Shown here one piece after another: positions 27,001 through 40,400 of a stretch of 64,000 nt of DNA. The notes under the pieces were generated by a model. The model did no database searches, was not told where the DNA came from, and saw only the letters and a list, made by a program, of their open reading frames with translations. The translations under genes were made by a program, and so were the position numbers. How positions within the stretch are numbered: position 1 is the first letter of the stretch; each line of letters begins with the position of its first letter. Origin of the DNA: Linepithema humile (Eukaryota > Arthropoda > Insecta > Hymenoptera > Formicidae); NCBI RefSeq assembly GCF_040581485.1, contig NC_090131.1, positions 16,201,501-16,265,500 of the forward strand, written 5' to 3'.

Positions 27001-30000
27001 TATCCTCGAACAGAGGAGCGGCGGAACTTCCGAATCCCGCGAACTGCAACTACCGCAGCTATCCACGTCGCTGTTTTTGATAAGGATATTAATAAAGTTT
27101 AACACCCATGGCACTCTCGCGCGATACCGACAGCCGTACAAAGAGAGAGATAGGGCAACAGATGCGTCTATAGGCGGAGAGAGAAATTCAAGCACCTCGG
27201 GGACGAGCAACTTCTCTTAACGTTGTACAGCAAACACGCGAATACGATTACCAAGATTTTATGTTACAACGTACATTTCAATTTCAGCATATTATCTCGT
27301 AAAAGTTGTCACCGCAAATGATTATTGATCCGAAAAAATGACACATACACTCGAGTCACATTATTCGTGCGAATTTTTTAGAAATATCTATGAAAAATTG
27401 GGATTTACGACAGATGGTCGCAGCGTTCTATCTTTTCACAAAATGCTGTCCACTTTTCCCCGCCCCACCAGCCCGCACCGCTAGTTCTCCGGGTGTACAG
27501 CTTTCAGCAGAGTCGGCAACAGGAGTTCCTGAAGTCGCGACGAAGGCACGAAGCCGGCTAGTGGCCCCCACAGGGGCTGTGCAGTGACTTTCGCCCCTAT
27601 CTACCCTAAACCACGCTCTGGAAGCGTTCCTCCACCCTCTTACGGATAGGTCGCACCGTGGCTCGGGTTGGACTTTTGAAGACGGTTCTCTCTCTCTTCA
27701 CGTCTCTCACTGTATCCTGCTTAAATGTCGGTGACGATATGCCGAATGCCTTCCAGCAGTGTTTTAAGTTTGATTCGCGTCTTTTGAGCAAGTTTGCGCA
27801 ATACATATCTTTTTTAAGCAACTTTATGTGAGAAAGTAGATATAAAATTTTTCTGATAAAGCGTTATACATTTAAAGGGTGCGTTAAAGAGAATCTAATA
27901 AAAAATCACAGATTTACGTCTAAAATAATTTAAAATAAATGTAATACATATAATTTAAATTAATAACAATATATAAATTGTCACTATTAAAAATAATTAA
28001 ATATTGATAAAGAAAAAAAAGTAATAAATTTTACTTATATATGCAAAAACTTAATTTTTTTTCATGACAAAAATAATTATCTGCGATAATGTAATTTTCT
28101 TCAAGTGATTCACTTTTAATTATCGGTGTCTCTTGAGGGATTTCTATCTATCTTCAGGTACTAAACTTATTAAAACGATGAAATCTAATAAATCTATTGT
28201 CTTTTTTTTAGCAACATTTAATTTTTATTGTTCTAATACTTGCACAATCATATAATTCATTATTTTACTTCGATTATTTTGAACTATTAAATCACATGTT
28301 TACATTTCCACTTTTAATAATTTTTTATCGAAATCGATAACAATCAAATAACAAACCATCTGAATATTATCGCCTGATATTGCTGAAGGTAGATTCCTCC
28401 ACCGATGCCAGATTTGCATTTAAAGCAACGAGGTAAATTCACCTCGCGTAGCACGAAACAAGGACACCATTGGGAACATAAACGAAGTGAGAGACTGGCT
28501 TACGCCAGCTCGTAAAACGTCGCCGGGTATTTTAATTGGCGAAATATGCTAAAAGTCGAGATCACGATAAGATTTATTTATACGCCCTTTCCCCCCAATC
28601 ATCCAGGCAAGCATGCCTGAAAATTTATCAAAACCCGAGAGACTATTCTACGAAATGCATCGCCAGAGTTAAATTTCATGTTTGATTAATAATTATTTGA
28701 AAAAAGCCTATTTATTATCGCTGGCAAAAGAATAAATCGTAGCAAGTAAAGTAAAAATAAAATAAATTTCTTATTTAAAAATTTACTTTATTTTTATTTT
28801 ATTATAATAATTAATTAATAATAATAATTTTTAACTTATTACATAAAAACTAGTTACAATAACAATATTCGCAGGCGATTAGTAACAACCGAAAGTTAGT
28901 GAAAGGCTTAATGGTCTTAATGGTTACCCTAAATTTATTCCGGGAAAGTGATCTTTTTAACAAAATCTAGCGCAACGGATCTTTCAAAGAAGAAATTTTA
29001 ATCTTCAATCTCCGCCCATTTTAGTAATAAGAAACCAAACGGAAAGTGTTAAAATTGCTGATTTGTTACGGACATATAATACATTTTTCCTTCTTAGAGA
29101 AGTCAAACTGTGGTACATAATGTAGTCGCACGTTTTCAAAATAAATTTGTTAATAAAAGTACAAGGGAATTAGCAACCATTGACGTTTGAACACCGTGCG
29201 CACAAAGCAACATTACTTAGCTGTTTTAGTTGTAAAGAAGTTGCCGATCTTTCGGGAGAAAAAAATCCATTTCTTCATCCATCGCACCTTGTAACTAGTT
29301 CCTGACCACAATTTATTCGCTTTTCGTAGAAAAGCCAGCAAAGGGGCACAGGAGCACAAGCGAGAACTTCTCAGAACGTTCAACGGCAGATAATTCTTGG
29401 AATAAAAGATCTTCCAATTATGAAGGAATTTATGCAGGTGACCCAAATGTCATTTGTATTCATTTCACTTCCGTCTTACGACTAGATGACTTGCAAAATC
29501 CTATTCTCGTTGCATTTCTCTTTCTTTTTTCTCTTTCTTTTTTCATTTGATCGGTCTCTTTTTTGTCGGAATCGCGCCAGAAGATTATTTGAACAAGCAT
29601 TAAACAAAGAGTTCGCACAAATTTCCACGTGAAATGTTTCTGTGGATTAGCCGGTCCACACGATGTTAAGAGAATTAATTTAAATTCAAGCAATGATAGC
29701 ACACAGCCGCCTTTTACCAACTTTGAGAAAATAACATCTCAGTGAAAAGCATGATAATTAACATTTTCGGTAAAAAAGAGATATGTATCGCTAATTTGTT
29801 CAAAATTTAATTCCATATCACATATCACATAACATATCGTTATTAACGGTGGTCAATAAACATTTTCATATTGCTAAATAGATTCCCGCGAGAGCAATAA
29901 GCGTTATATGTGAGTTAACAATTTTCGATGCATGGCTAATTTATAACTTGCAACGATGCAAGCATATTAACTGTTGCGCGATCCTTCGAAAGGTATTGCA

Positions 30001-32626
30001 ACAACGAGAGATAATAAATTTCAGACAAAAATAGTGTTGAAAAAGGAAGAAACAGCGTGTGTATGAAAAACACACAGCGGTACTATAATGCTACGGAAAA
30101 GAAGTAAAGTGTCAGAGATCGATGTGCCGATCAAAAGCAGTAAATAGGAAATGCACATATGACGCGGTCTTTATGGCTCGTTGCACTCGAAAGTAAAGCC
30201 GGGAGGCACGTTTATAATGGAGAAAGTATGCACTTGTCCGTTCTACTGCGGTCTAAAATCTGATGCTCCCTGCGGATACCGGTGGCACCCTCACTGATGG
30301 CTCTGTTGCCCCTCAAAGTGGATGCAGTATCTCTCTGTTAAACAAGTTTGAGAGATAGCCGCGAAAATGACAGAGAAGGGTGTATGTATTGCGGAAGGAG
30401 AGGGGAGTTTGCTCGCGATGACCACATCTGTTTGCAATTGAAGCAAGTGGCTCGATTTTCGTGGACGTATGGGTTTACCAATTAACCGTTTCTCTCTATT
30501 GCACAACAAGACTTTATTTAAATATCTGTGATTGCTAAAGATTGATAGACGTAATTATTGAGACTTTTGCTGTCTCGAACATATCTATTTAACTCGAACA
30601 AAAGTAATGTCTACTTTACTTTATGAAATATATTATTATTAAAAAAGAATTCGTCACTTTTTCGATCTCATTTATCGTGAATTAAATACCTTTATTTTCA
30701 GAAAGTATTAATAATTTAATTTAAGTAATATAGATACATTTAATTGAGACAAACTGTGTGATATAAAATTTACAGATATAATACAATTGATGTTCAATGC
30801 ACTCAGAGTTTGAAACAGTATAATCATCTCACGTTGTTGAAAGTGAAAAGAACAAAATCATCATTTTGCGTTGTCGAAACGAGGGATAATACCATGTCGG
30901 AGATATTCTCTTTATGGATAAGTGTTAGTGGTCGTTTCCATATAGGTAAGCAGATATGATGTTTCAATAAGAGATGGCAGTTAGGTGTCTCTAACGTGCA
31001 TTTTGGCCTGGAAGCATTGTTATCCCCGTATCTGAACGACCGTCGTTCGTAACAGCACTGCGAATATCTTATATGGTCCTTTTACTTTTATGCATATACG
31101 ATATGAAAGTATATAGTCATTTTTATTATATTTTGCATAAGATATCGTTTTCAGTTGTATTCACCATTCGCAGAAAAAATATTTCTGCAATTTTAATTAT
31201 ATTTTAATTATATTAATAATGTATAATTGTATACTATGTATATAAAATTTAGTTTTAAAATTTTTCTACCTTGCATCCCCAAATTTAAACAATAATTGTG
31301 TTAAAATAATCGTATTGATAATAATTAATATCTTTGTTTAAAGTCTATAATATTAGGAACGAAATGCGATTATTGCAAGAAGCAAACAAATCACGCGCAA
31401 GAGATTCTCAGGTAAAAGCAATATTACGAGACGAGGATATATTAGCGTTTGCTTTTTTAACAGGTGGCTCATTGTGTAACGCTGTCTCATTATCGAGAGA
31501 CAGTTTACATAAATGATAAAGATGTCCGCCTCGTTGAGGTAATACGCTACAGAGCAAGAGGGGTACCGCGGCACATAGACGAGAGAGCGAGGGAAAGAGC
31601 CTTTGTCCTCTGTATGGGTTATAGGCATCGAAACGCCTCGTTGGTCACCAAAGGACGACAGCTTTCTCTCTCAATCTGTCATAGCGGTTGGAAAGCTTGT
31701 CTCTGCCGTTCCTCTTCTCTTCCGCACCTCTCTGTTTATAGACACCAGCGCAGCTACGAGTCCATAATCCAAACAGAGGGTGCCGTATTCACTCACCGTA
31801 ACCATCGACCATGTGTTCGTCTGCGGATAGCTACCTTCCGAGTATTCGGGTAAACGCTTGTCGTCAGCGCAGATTTTCCGTGATTCATCTTTGCACCGAA
31901 AACATTAGTGTGCAATATTTCAATCATAAATTATTAAATAATATAAGAGAAATTCCATATGAGGAATAGACTCGTGTAATAAAATCATATCAATATGAAG
32001 AGGCTTGCCGAGCATCGCTGGTTGTTAGTGCGAAATTTTTAATGTTTCGTATAGAAACTTGATTCGTCTGCATTGAGACATTAAAATGTAACTGATCTCA
32101 GATTCAAGATGCTGAAGTGTACGAAAAATGCATACATCGATCTCATTATTCGAGAATCAGAATATATGAATTAAAGTAAGAAAGAAATTTGAAAGGAAGG
32201 ATGAAGCGTCACGAGAGAAAAAATATCAGGGCGCAAGTGGCTAAGCTGGGACTAAGCTGAAACAGTGAACGCCCGGTTTAGAACATCCCGAATATATTAA
32301 ATAATATACCAAGAATGAAATACAATTTTCTGTGTTTTCTTTGTTATATAATAATTTTTTTCTGAAATATTTTGGAATAAAAATATGATTGATCTTTTTT
32401 TAATGTTTTCTTTCATGTGCTAATTGTTCAAGTTATAGTCAATATATTTAATTTTTATATTGTGCAATATATGTGGTGTTTATTTTTTAAATAGACTTGA
32501 TTTCTAAATTCTGTTGCAATTTTCAATAAAAAATAGAAGCCATACAGATTCTACTAATTCTAGCGAAACTTATTAATTATAGCATATAATTGCTATAATT
32601 AAAATTATAACTATAATTAAAACTAT
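24001..32626. other. long AT-rich intergenic desert
   Basis: AT-rich almost throughout, with very few open frames above 60 codons (none between about 23960 and 26890). Small islands of more balanced sequence occur at 24780-25000, 26800-27230 and 27420-27760. The island near 24900 has small inverted repeats (GCAGG and CCTGC around CATTGT). No gene, transposase or RNA gene recognised. Confidence 0.6.
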
Positions 32627-33481
32627 TGATTTATGTGCTGTCAAATCGGTATTACAACTGTCGATAACGAGCGCGCCAAAGAAGAATTCGCAGGCTTAAG
32701 TAGTCCCAAAGTAATCCGAGATGCTTATGGTAAAAATTTTATGGTAGAAATATAATAACAGATGGTTAGAAATATAATAACAGATGATATAATAACAATA
32801 TCAACAAGCAATTCTTTACATTATTTGTTCATATTACTTCAAAGAATGATGACAAGAATGCCTACAAAAATGATTTTTATGCTTATCAACATAGATAATC
32901 AGGTAGTAAAAGAAAAAGGACCATCTGTTATTATATATCTACCATAAAATTTTTACTATAAGCATCTCGGATTACTTTGGGACTACTTAAGCCTACGAAT
33001 TCTTCCTTGGCGCGCTCGTTAGGCATTCTTGTCATCATTCTTTGAAGTAATATGAACAAATAATGTAAAGAATTGCTTGTTGATATTGTTATTATATCAT
33101 CTGTTATTATATTTCTAACCATCTGTTATTATATTTCTACCATAAAATTTTTACCATAAGCATCTCGGATTACTTTGGGACATTGTTAGGCATTCTTGTC
33201 ATCATTCTTTGAAGTAATATGAACAAGTAATGTAAAAAATTGCTTGTTGATATTACTTCAAAGAATGATGACAAGAATGCCTACAAAAATAATGTTCATG
33301 CTCATCAGTGTAGATAATCAGGTAGCAAAACTTTTACAAAAGGAACCATCCGTTATTATATTTCAACTACAAAATTTTAGGCGTCTCGGATTACTTTGGG
33401 ACTTTACTTCTTAAGCCTGCGAATTCTTCTTTAGTGCTGGTTGTCGACAGTTATAATGTCGATTTGACAGCACATAAATCA
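32627..33481. mobile_element. foldback/MITE-like element, no transposase
   Basis: The ends are long inverted repeats. The left end begins TGATTTATGTGCTGTCAAAT and the right end is its near-exact reverse complement, finishing CAGCACATAAATCA. The arms stay similar for roughly 100 bases, through an AAGAAGAATTCGCAGGCTTA segment. Inside, blocks such as AGTCCCAAAGTAATCCGAGA and CAAAGAATGATGACAAGAAT recur several times in both orientations, so the interior is a nested set of inverted copies. Two short frames (32762-32947 on + and 32931-33122 on -) share the same peptide start because they are the two arms of one internal inverted repeat. No transposase is encoded. I could not find a clear target-site duplication next to the outer ends. 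Confidence 0.75.
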
Positions 33482-34003
33482 TCACGTCGACAAAACCAGA
33501 ACGAGTGGGTTACCACGAACTGCATACCATGTGTTTTAGAGAACGCATCTGCACCCGACTGCGCAAGAAGAATTCCGTCTCTATGCCGTTTGTCACCCCT
33601 TTCCAAAACCCCTTTCGTATCCTCGGACCCCTGATCGAGTCGACCACGGCGCTAATTCATAGTCGGTGACATTTCGTTGCCTTCGTATCAAGTACTATTG
33701 TCCTGGCCAACTCGATCGGACGGCTATTGTGCCCCTCTCGGGCGCGACATCGAATGTCCGCCGAGGCACCTGGCAGAAGAAATGTTCAGTGAGCAATTTC
33801 TGCAATTGATCCGGTTATATATGTTCGTGATGCTTGTTTGGAAACATCAACGCCGCGTGACATTGCCTACGCTCTGATCCGAGGCGAAGATCATTTGGCA
33901 AATATTCGAGGAAATGACAAGTGATTTATCTTTAGACTTTCTAAAATATAATATTTTACTTTAAATAAAAAAAAAATAAAACTTTTTCTTGTATATATCC
34001 ATT
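33482..34003. other. spacer between foldback element and tandem repeat
   Basis: Balanced sequence to about 33900, then AT-rich. Nothing recognised. Confidence 0.6.
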
Positions 34004-34373
34004 CTTAAAAAAGGCATGAGAAGTCGATAGTCGAATGTATCAAAAGTATTGTTGACGCTTTTCCGCGACGCTGATTGGTTATCTCGATTATTCTGACAGT
34101 TTGATAATTTGAGAGCAAAGGTTATTTTGACGGTTATTTAAAATTAAAAAAAATTTTTTTTTAATATTTAGATTTCATAATTTCCACTCTTAAAAAAGGC
34201 ATAAAAGATCGATACTCGAATGTATCGAAAGTATTGTTGACGCTTTTCCGCGACGCTGATTGGTTATCGCGATTATTCTGACAGTTTGATAGTTTGATAG
34301 CGAAGATTATTTTGACGGTTATTTAAAATAAAAAAAATTTTATTAAAATATTTAGATTTCGTAATTATTAAAT
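34004..34373. repeat. two tandem copies of a 185-bp unit
   Basis: Copy 1 starts at 34004 and copy 2 at 34189, both with CTTAAAAAAGGCAT. The core around GACGCTTTTCCGCGACGCTG, followed by ATTGGTTAT, is identical in the two, and differences are scattered in the AT-rich flanks. Copy 2 ends near 34373. The unit does not resemble a known gene. The length is satellite-like or nucleosomal, but there are only two copies. Confidence 0.75.
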
Positions 34374-34386
34374 TATTATAATAAGT

Positions 34387-34405
34387 GCGCGCGCGTAGCG
34401 CGCGC
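34387..34405. repeat. CG-rich perfect hairpin next to tandem repeat
   Basis: GCGCGCGC, GTA, GCGCGCGC forms an 8-bp stem with a 3-base loop. It begins about 14 bp after the 185-bp repeat pair, in otherwise AT-rich DNA. Confidence 0.55.
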
Positions 34406-37400
34406 CTGTATTGTTCTAGTCTCATTAAAAGAATGGAAGAATTTTTGAATCACCTTGATTTTCGTGTATTCTTGAAATAACCATATATTTGTGTCAGAAT
34501 AACTAAATCTTTCAAAATGGACAATGTTGCAACGCACTCCGGCACTGTAGACGCGCAAACAAACTGAGCGTTTGACAATAAACAGACATAATTGGTTGAA
34601 TACCGCCTCGATAGGTACGGACAAGTACTATCGGCGAAATACCCCCGTGACGCTGTTGCTCGCGTTTCCGCGTGTTTGTACCTTGTTATGAAATGCAAGC
34701 ACGCTTGTACGTGAAGCGCACCGCCGCACCGTTCCTCTCGGTCCCTCTCGTTTCGTCCCTCTTCGCCGCCCTGCTCGCGCTCACCTCTTCCGTCGCGCTC
34801 GCTCGCTCGCTCGCTGTCCTGTATGCGAAGCAAATGTATCATATCACACGGGCCCCTAGGGCTGCATTACAAGCCCGATCATAGTACGTTTCCGGCTGTA
34901 TTAATACGCCCGTAAAAATGCAACCTCTATTTCGCGACTCCGCCGAACTAAACCGCCCGCTAATTCCATTTGCCATGGGGCGAAAATGGGGTGCGTATGC
35001 ATCCGCGATGCAAACGCGCGAGGCGCCGTATTCACAAACACGCACCTTACAATACGCTCTTATTCGTATGTTTATTTCAAATAAAAAAAGAACGTGCATT
35101 GATACGTACATTTTTCTCTTAATTCGGATTATTTTAAAGATATTAAAAATTATTGCAATTTTGGAAACAATTGAGCATAAATGATTAAATAAAGTGTAAA
35201 ATGTAACATTCAGAATAAAATCTTTGTTAAAGGCATTAATTCCAAACGCGGAAGAGCTGACATTCATATTCAGCTGGCAATCTAACTGCAATCTGCTGTG
35301 TTTTTTACGCTATGAAATTCAAGTTTTCAAATTTTTAACATTTCGAAGCGATATCGTGCTTGGATACTGAAAAAATAAACCACCGGTCAATTAACTTCCG
35401 ACATCGTGTTCGACGATAGCAAGTCGTTTCCGCAGCGGGTGATATACACAGCTTCGAATGAACGAGGACTCGGGGAGCAGCGAGTGATAATAAAACCTGA
35501 ACAATCAAGCGGCACATGTGTAAGACGCGGGGCCGGTAAAGCGAACGCGAGGATACACGGGGAAACACGGAATGCCTTCGCGTCTAGCTAGAACCAAAGG
35601 ATCTTGGTGGATGGGCGTGCAGGGCAGAGGCGATAAAAACCAACCTTTACGACGTGACGGAATTACCGCTATCCGTCGAACGAACCAGCGACGACCAGCT
35701 GACGTATCCACCCTTGCTGCTGGTTTTACCCTTATTCCTGTGTGTATAATTACACCACAAGAGAGTGAGAGATTATGAAGATCAGTGCCAGATAGCCAGT
35801 CCTCCGTCTCGATCTTTTCGTTACGATTTCACGAATAATATTTTCAATACCATTTATCATGTTGCGATCATTTCTCAATCACTCTATTTTATAATATTTC
35901 AGCACGTCGCGATATTTAACTCGTTTGTTTGCCAATGTTAAAACAATATAATTTAATTATCGCCGACCGAAATTTATATGAAGATCATAGCGCGCAGAAC
36001 AAACGAATAATTTTAAATGAGTGATAGCGGTGTTTACGCGACGTTTCGAAAGCCGTCGGTGTAATAATGGATTTACAGAGAAAACATGGAAGCGAGGCGA
36101 GCCGAATCAAGCCAGCGTGAAACAAACAGTGGATATTGCACGCAATGTGTCGCGCCTGGATCCAGAATCAGTCCTGTGCAAACACGTTAATGTGCGAAAT
36201 ACACACATCCTGCCGCGGCTAATATTGCGAGAACGTTGTTGGATAAGACCCTGACACGTAGCCCCGCCATAAGAAATGGCAGTTTCATTACGGTTGGGAT
36301 TGCACTGAGATATTACGTTACGGCTGGCTCATAATTTATAGCGCATATGATTGTCATTTAAACGATGATTTAGATTGATACATTGTGACTTGATATAACG
36401 CTGCTAGCATACACTCTTCTTATTGTAACGTCTGCATTGTCATTCTTTGATAAATATCGCAATATTGAAATTAAAATGTTTGTTAAAAAAAGGTACAAAA
36501 ATGTATATTTACATAATGTGAGTATATAGAAGAAAATTTTAATTAATTTTAATTTAAAAGGTAACGTTATATAAATTTAATTTCTTCTACCTCTAGTTTT
36601 TTTTTTTTAATCAATATTCGATAATAAGCAATCGTCGAAAGTACGGTAAAAAAGAGCCACAATAATTATTTTAAACACCACCGTTAGCAACACGGATACG
36701 AAAGGGCGGACGTATTCACGGGATTTTATTAGAGGGAGAGGCTACGCAGTGGGATACGGGTGCGTTTACGCAATTACTCGATATTACTGCTCTGGGCATC
36801 GGTAACTCTGCTAGCTCTTTACCAATAAACGCATAATCTCGTAATACCATTGATTTTCAATTCGTTATTTACCTGCCCTCGGCGGGGTTCTCAAATGGAA
36901 GAAGTGATTCTGCGCAGTTTAATCGAATCGCTGATTCGAGTATCGGCTAACTAACCGTGAAGCCGAAACGAATATCGTGAAAAGTGTCATCGCGGGAATA
37001 AAAGCCCTTTTTTTCGCTCGTGTAACGAAAAATCGACAATGCCGCTGTAATAATCATAAATTTCGCTGCGGCGTCGCGATAAATGTTTCAAAGGAGCGGG
37101 ACGGAAATTCGTCCGTATGATATAAAGCCTTCGAATGAGAATCGCGGCGCAGTTAGCGCGAATGACTGCTCGGTAATTACAACAAAATACGCTAATATCA
37201 CCCACTCTATATGAACCCCGGGTCAAGTGACCCTACGCGGTGCATCGGTCCGTGTGTCGATGCAACAGACCGTACGAAACAGGTAATGCATGCGTTATTA
37301 ACATTGGCAATTTTTCGTATTAATTAACCGGGAATATGCGGTAGCATCCAATTAAAGCCGATAAAATGTACACATTGTATACGGCGCACACACAATGGAA

Positions 37401-40400
37401 GAAAGAATCTCATTTGCTCTAATACATTAAACATCGTGTATACAATGAACATAATTTAGCTGCCGTAATTCTTCTCTGTAAAAGAAATGGGACAAACACG
37501 TGTTTACCGCATTAATGGCACTTGTAACGTTCAACTCAACTTGATTTCGGATTTAATTTCTTGCGTAATGAAATTAATATATATTTATTTTCTATCGAAA
37601 TATACGCGCGCGACGTTTCTAAGTTTGAAAATTTAATAGAAGATATGCACAACAAGCATCTTCGAGCGCAGCGTAATCCGACGTTTCATTAAATTCGCTT
37701 TCTACGATGCACATAACAAATCGATAGAATGGCCAGGACACGAATGTCTTTGCCCCCTGACGTCATCGTCCGTTCCTAAGTTTATGCAAAGGGGCGGCAG
37801 GACATCGGGCTGGCGAGCAGCGGATACCAACGTAGGAGAACGTACAAGATGGCGGCCTCCCACGAGGATTCTCGAACGAGGCCGCAATCCAGTGGATACA
37901 CATCCCGTCGACGACGGTGGAAACCTCCGTTTCGCTTCTACGTTTCCCCTTTCCCCACCCTTTCCGCGTGCTCGTGCCGTTTTCCTTGTCCACTTCGTGC
38001 GTGGCTTAGCTACGTTTGGCAGCGTGGCCTCGTGTCTCCCGCAAAATTTTCCCCCGTTCGAACCCGACGCACAGGTCTGAAAAGTTCATGCGATGCACGC
38101 GTGCACGCGAGCCAAACCCGATAGAGCAGAGTGGTAGCCGGGTCCGCGGGTCAGCCAGGTAATTCATTTAAGTCATTAGCGGGAAATCGAGACGCGCGTA
38201 GCGTGTCGGAATTAATTAACGGAAACATATGGCCATTTCTACTACAATAACGAGAATTGATCCGATATCGTCCCCAGCTCACAATGATACATCAAGTCAA
38301 TCAGTTTACGAATTTTTGATAATCACTTATGCATATTGCCTAGAACAATTATATTGTTAATAACAATTGCACACCGTTACCGCGCTAACTATTACAGCAA
38401 CGAGATCGTTACAGTTACACGCTTTTCCAAAATCTCATCTTCATAGTTTAGTTATTTGTAATTATATTGCAAAAAATCTGCTTTAACATCTGAGAAGAAT
38501 ATTTTTGACGCGACGGCAATTCGCCCCATCATTACGGTAGGCAGTCTCCGCAAAATAAGTAACATTTTCGGATACGGTAACCCTTGACGAGCACGCACAG
38601 GTCGAAGTCGTGTACCGCTACAGCTCTCGAGGGTATCCTATCTTCGACGGCGCACCCTCCACGAATTGCGCTATCGCCTCTCGCCGAAACGATTTCTCGA
38701 CTTGGATGCATCGTTACGCTTTGGCTAACTGGCCGAATTTCCCGTGTCCATCCCCAAAACGATCGGCTAACGACCGTACGCACGAATGTTGTCGACCCTC
38801 CCGCGAATCACCGATGAAACCAACGATATACAGGGTCGGCGGTAATTCGTAGTACTTAGCGGTGATGTTGATCACCCTCTCCTAGAATCTCCAGTGAGAC
38901 ATAAGCTTTACGATGCGCTTAGCTTCCTCAGAATTAACAATTAACCGCGCAACAAGCGTGCGAAATAATTCCGATAAGTTTCGGAGGTATCTTGAAAAGG
39001 CGAGCATTCGGGAAGATTTCATTCTATTCGCGTGAAACGAATTTGACAAAGTGCATCAGCGTGCGAAATGTGACAAGCGTAATTTGTTACGGGGAAAGTG
39101 AAACAAATCCCTCATATTATTGGCAACGGATGGAGAAATCGTTATTGCGATTCGCTAGGTTCTATCCGCTGGATACATCATAGGGGTCGTACGGACGGTC
39201 AGCAACATATCGAGTGACCATCCTTGCTTATCACTAATTCAGAAACGTAGATCCCTGGATATAAAAATAATGTGGTTTATGGAAACAGACGCGTCCTCGA
39301 TTCGGGTAGACGAAGTTTAGTGGTGGTTACGGCCACCATGACGATGCGAGTACGCGGAATAAATCATAAGGTGATCTCTCCAAGTTTCGCCCGTTATGTG
39401 TACACACGGAAGTTTCATGAGGCATAAAAAATTTTTATAATGCAGACAGTTCGTTACTTTTTCGTTAATCTTGCGTCGGATGCGATTGCACGACGCGAGC
39501 AACTTTCTACACGGACCGAAAACGTAATAAAAATCTCGGGGCTCGAAAATCCGTTCGGTGGACGCGACGGTAAAGGCGTCGTTTTCCACTCGGAATCACG
39601 CCTTACAGCTTATCTCGCCGAGAAAAGGATTAACGACCAACGTACGAGGCTCTTATCGGCATAGAGGTAAACCCCAATGGACCGTGGAACAAAAACGCAA
39701 CGGCTAATGACGTTGACGCGGCAACCTGTTGTCCAGGCCTTTTGAATGGAACGCACGAACAGGACGGCCGTGCTAATAAATAGCCCCGTCCGGTGGCGCA
39801 TCTGCGTAGGAAAAACTTTACCCGAAAAACTCGAGCGCCCCTCAGGGGCCACCGCGCACACACCCGCGCTCACCCCCCTGCGAAACAGGAGGCGGTATTA
39901 TCATTATAATCACGCATCGATGCGCGTTGATCAGCGGTATTGTCATACCAAATGCTGAACTCGAGAGAGCACCGGCAAACACAATGCGAATGCACTATGT
40001 GGTTTTTAGCGGCGCCTTTTTGTGAGAGATATACGAGAGATCTTCCCGAGAGATGAGGTCTCTCTGATTTAGATTTATTCCGAGAGCACTAATTAAACAC
40101 CTGAAATTCAAATCTTTTAATAGCATACAGAAATACGTAATTATATTATCACGATATCGCTGTTAATTAAATAACTGCGTTTTGTATTGAAAATTTTATG
40201 CTGAAAATGCTTCCAGATTTAGACAACCGTTCGAAAATGCTCGACCGCTTTAAAGCAATATGTTTAAGCATTATGATTAAGCAACATAACAAAAGAATAC
40301 TACACAGCGAAGAGCTCTCGTCTCGCTTCGTGTTGTCAACCAATCTTTTGCCGAATGTGTGCAATTAGAACGGTTGACAGGTGGGACGTCTCGATTTGAT

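Noticed and set aside
32230..32290. Possible tRNA-like segment
   Set aside because: Lacks a paired acceptor stem and the conserved B-box sequence. No tRNA could be supported anywhere in the window.
32762..33122. Two short frames with the same peptide start on opposite strands
   Set aside because: They are the two arms of an internal inverted repeat in the foldback element, not genes.
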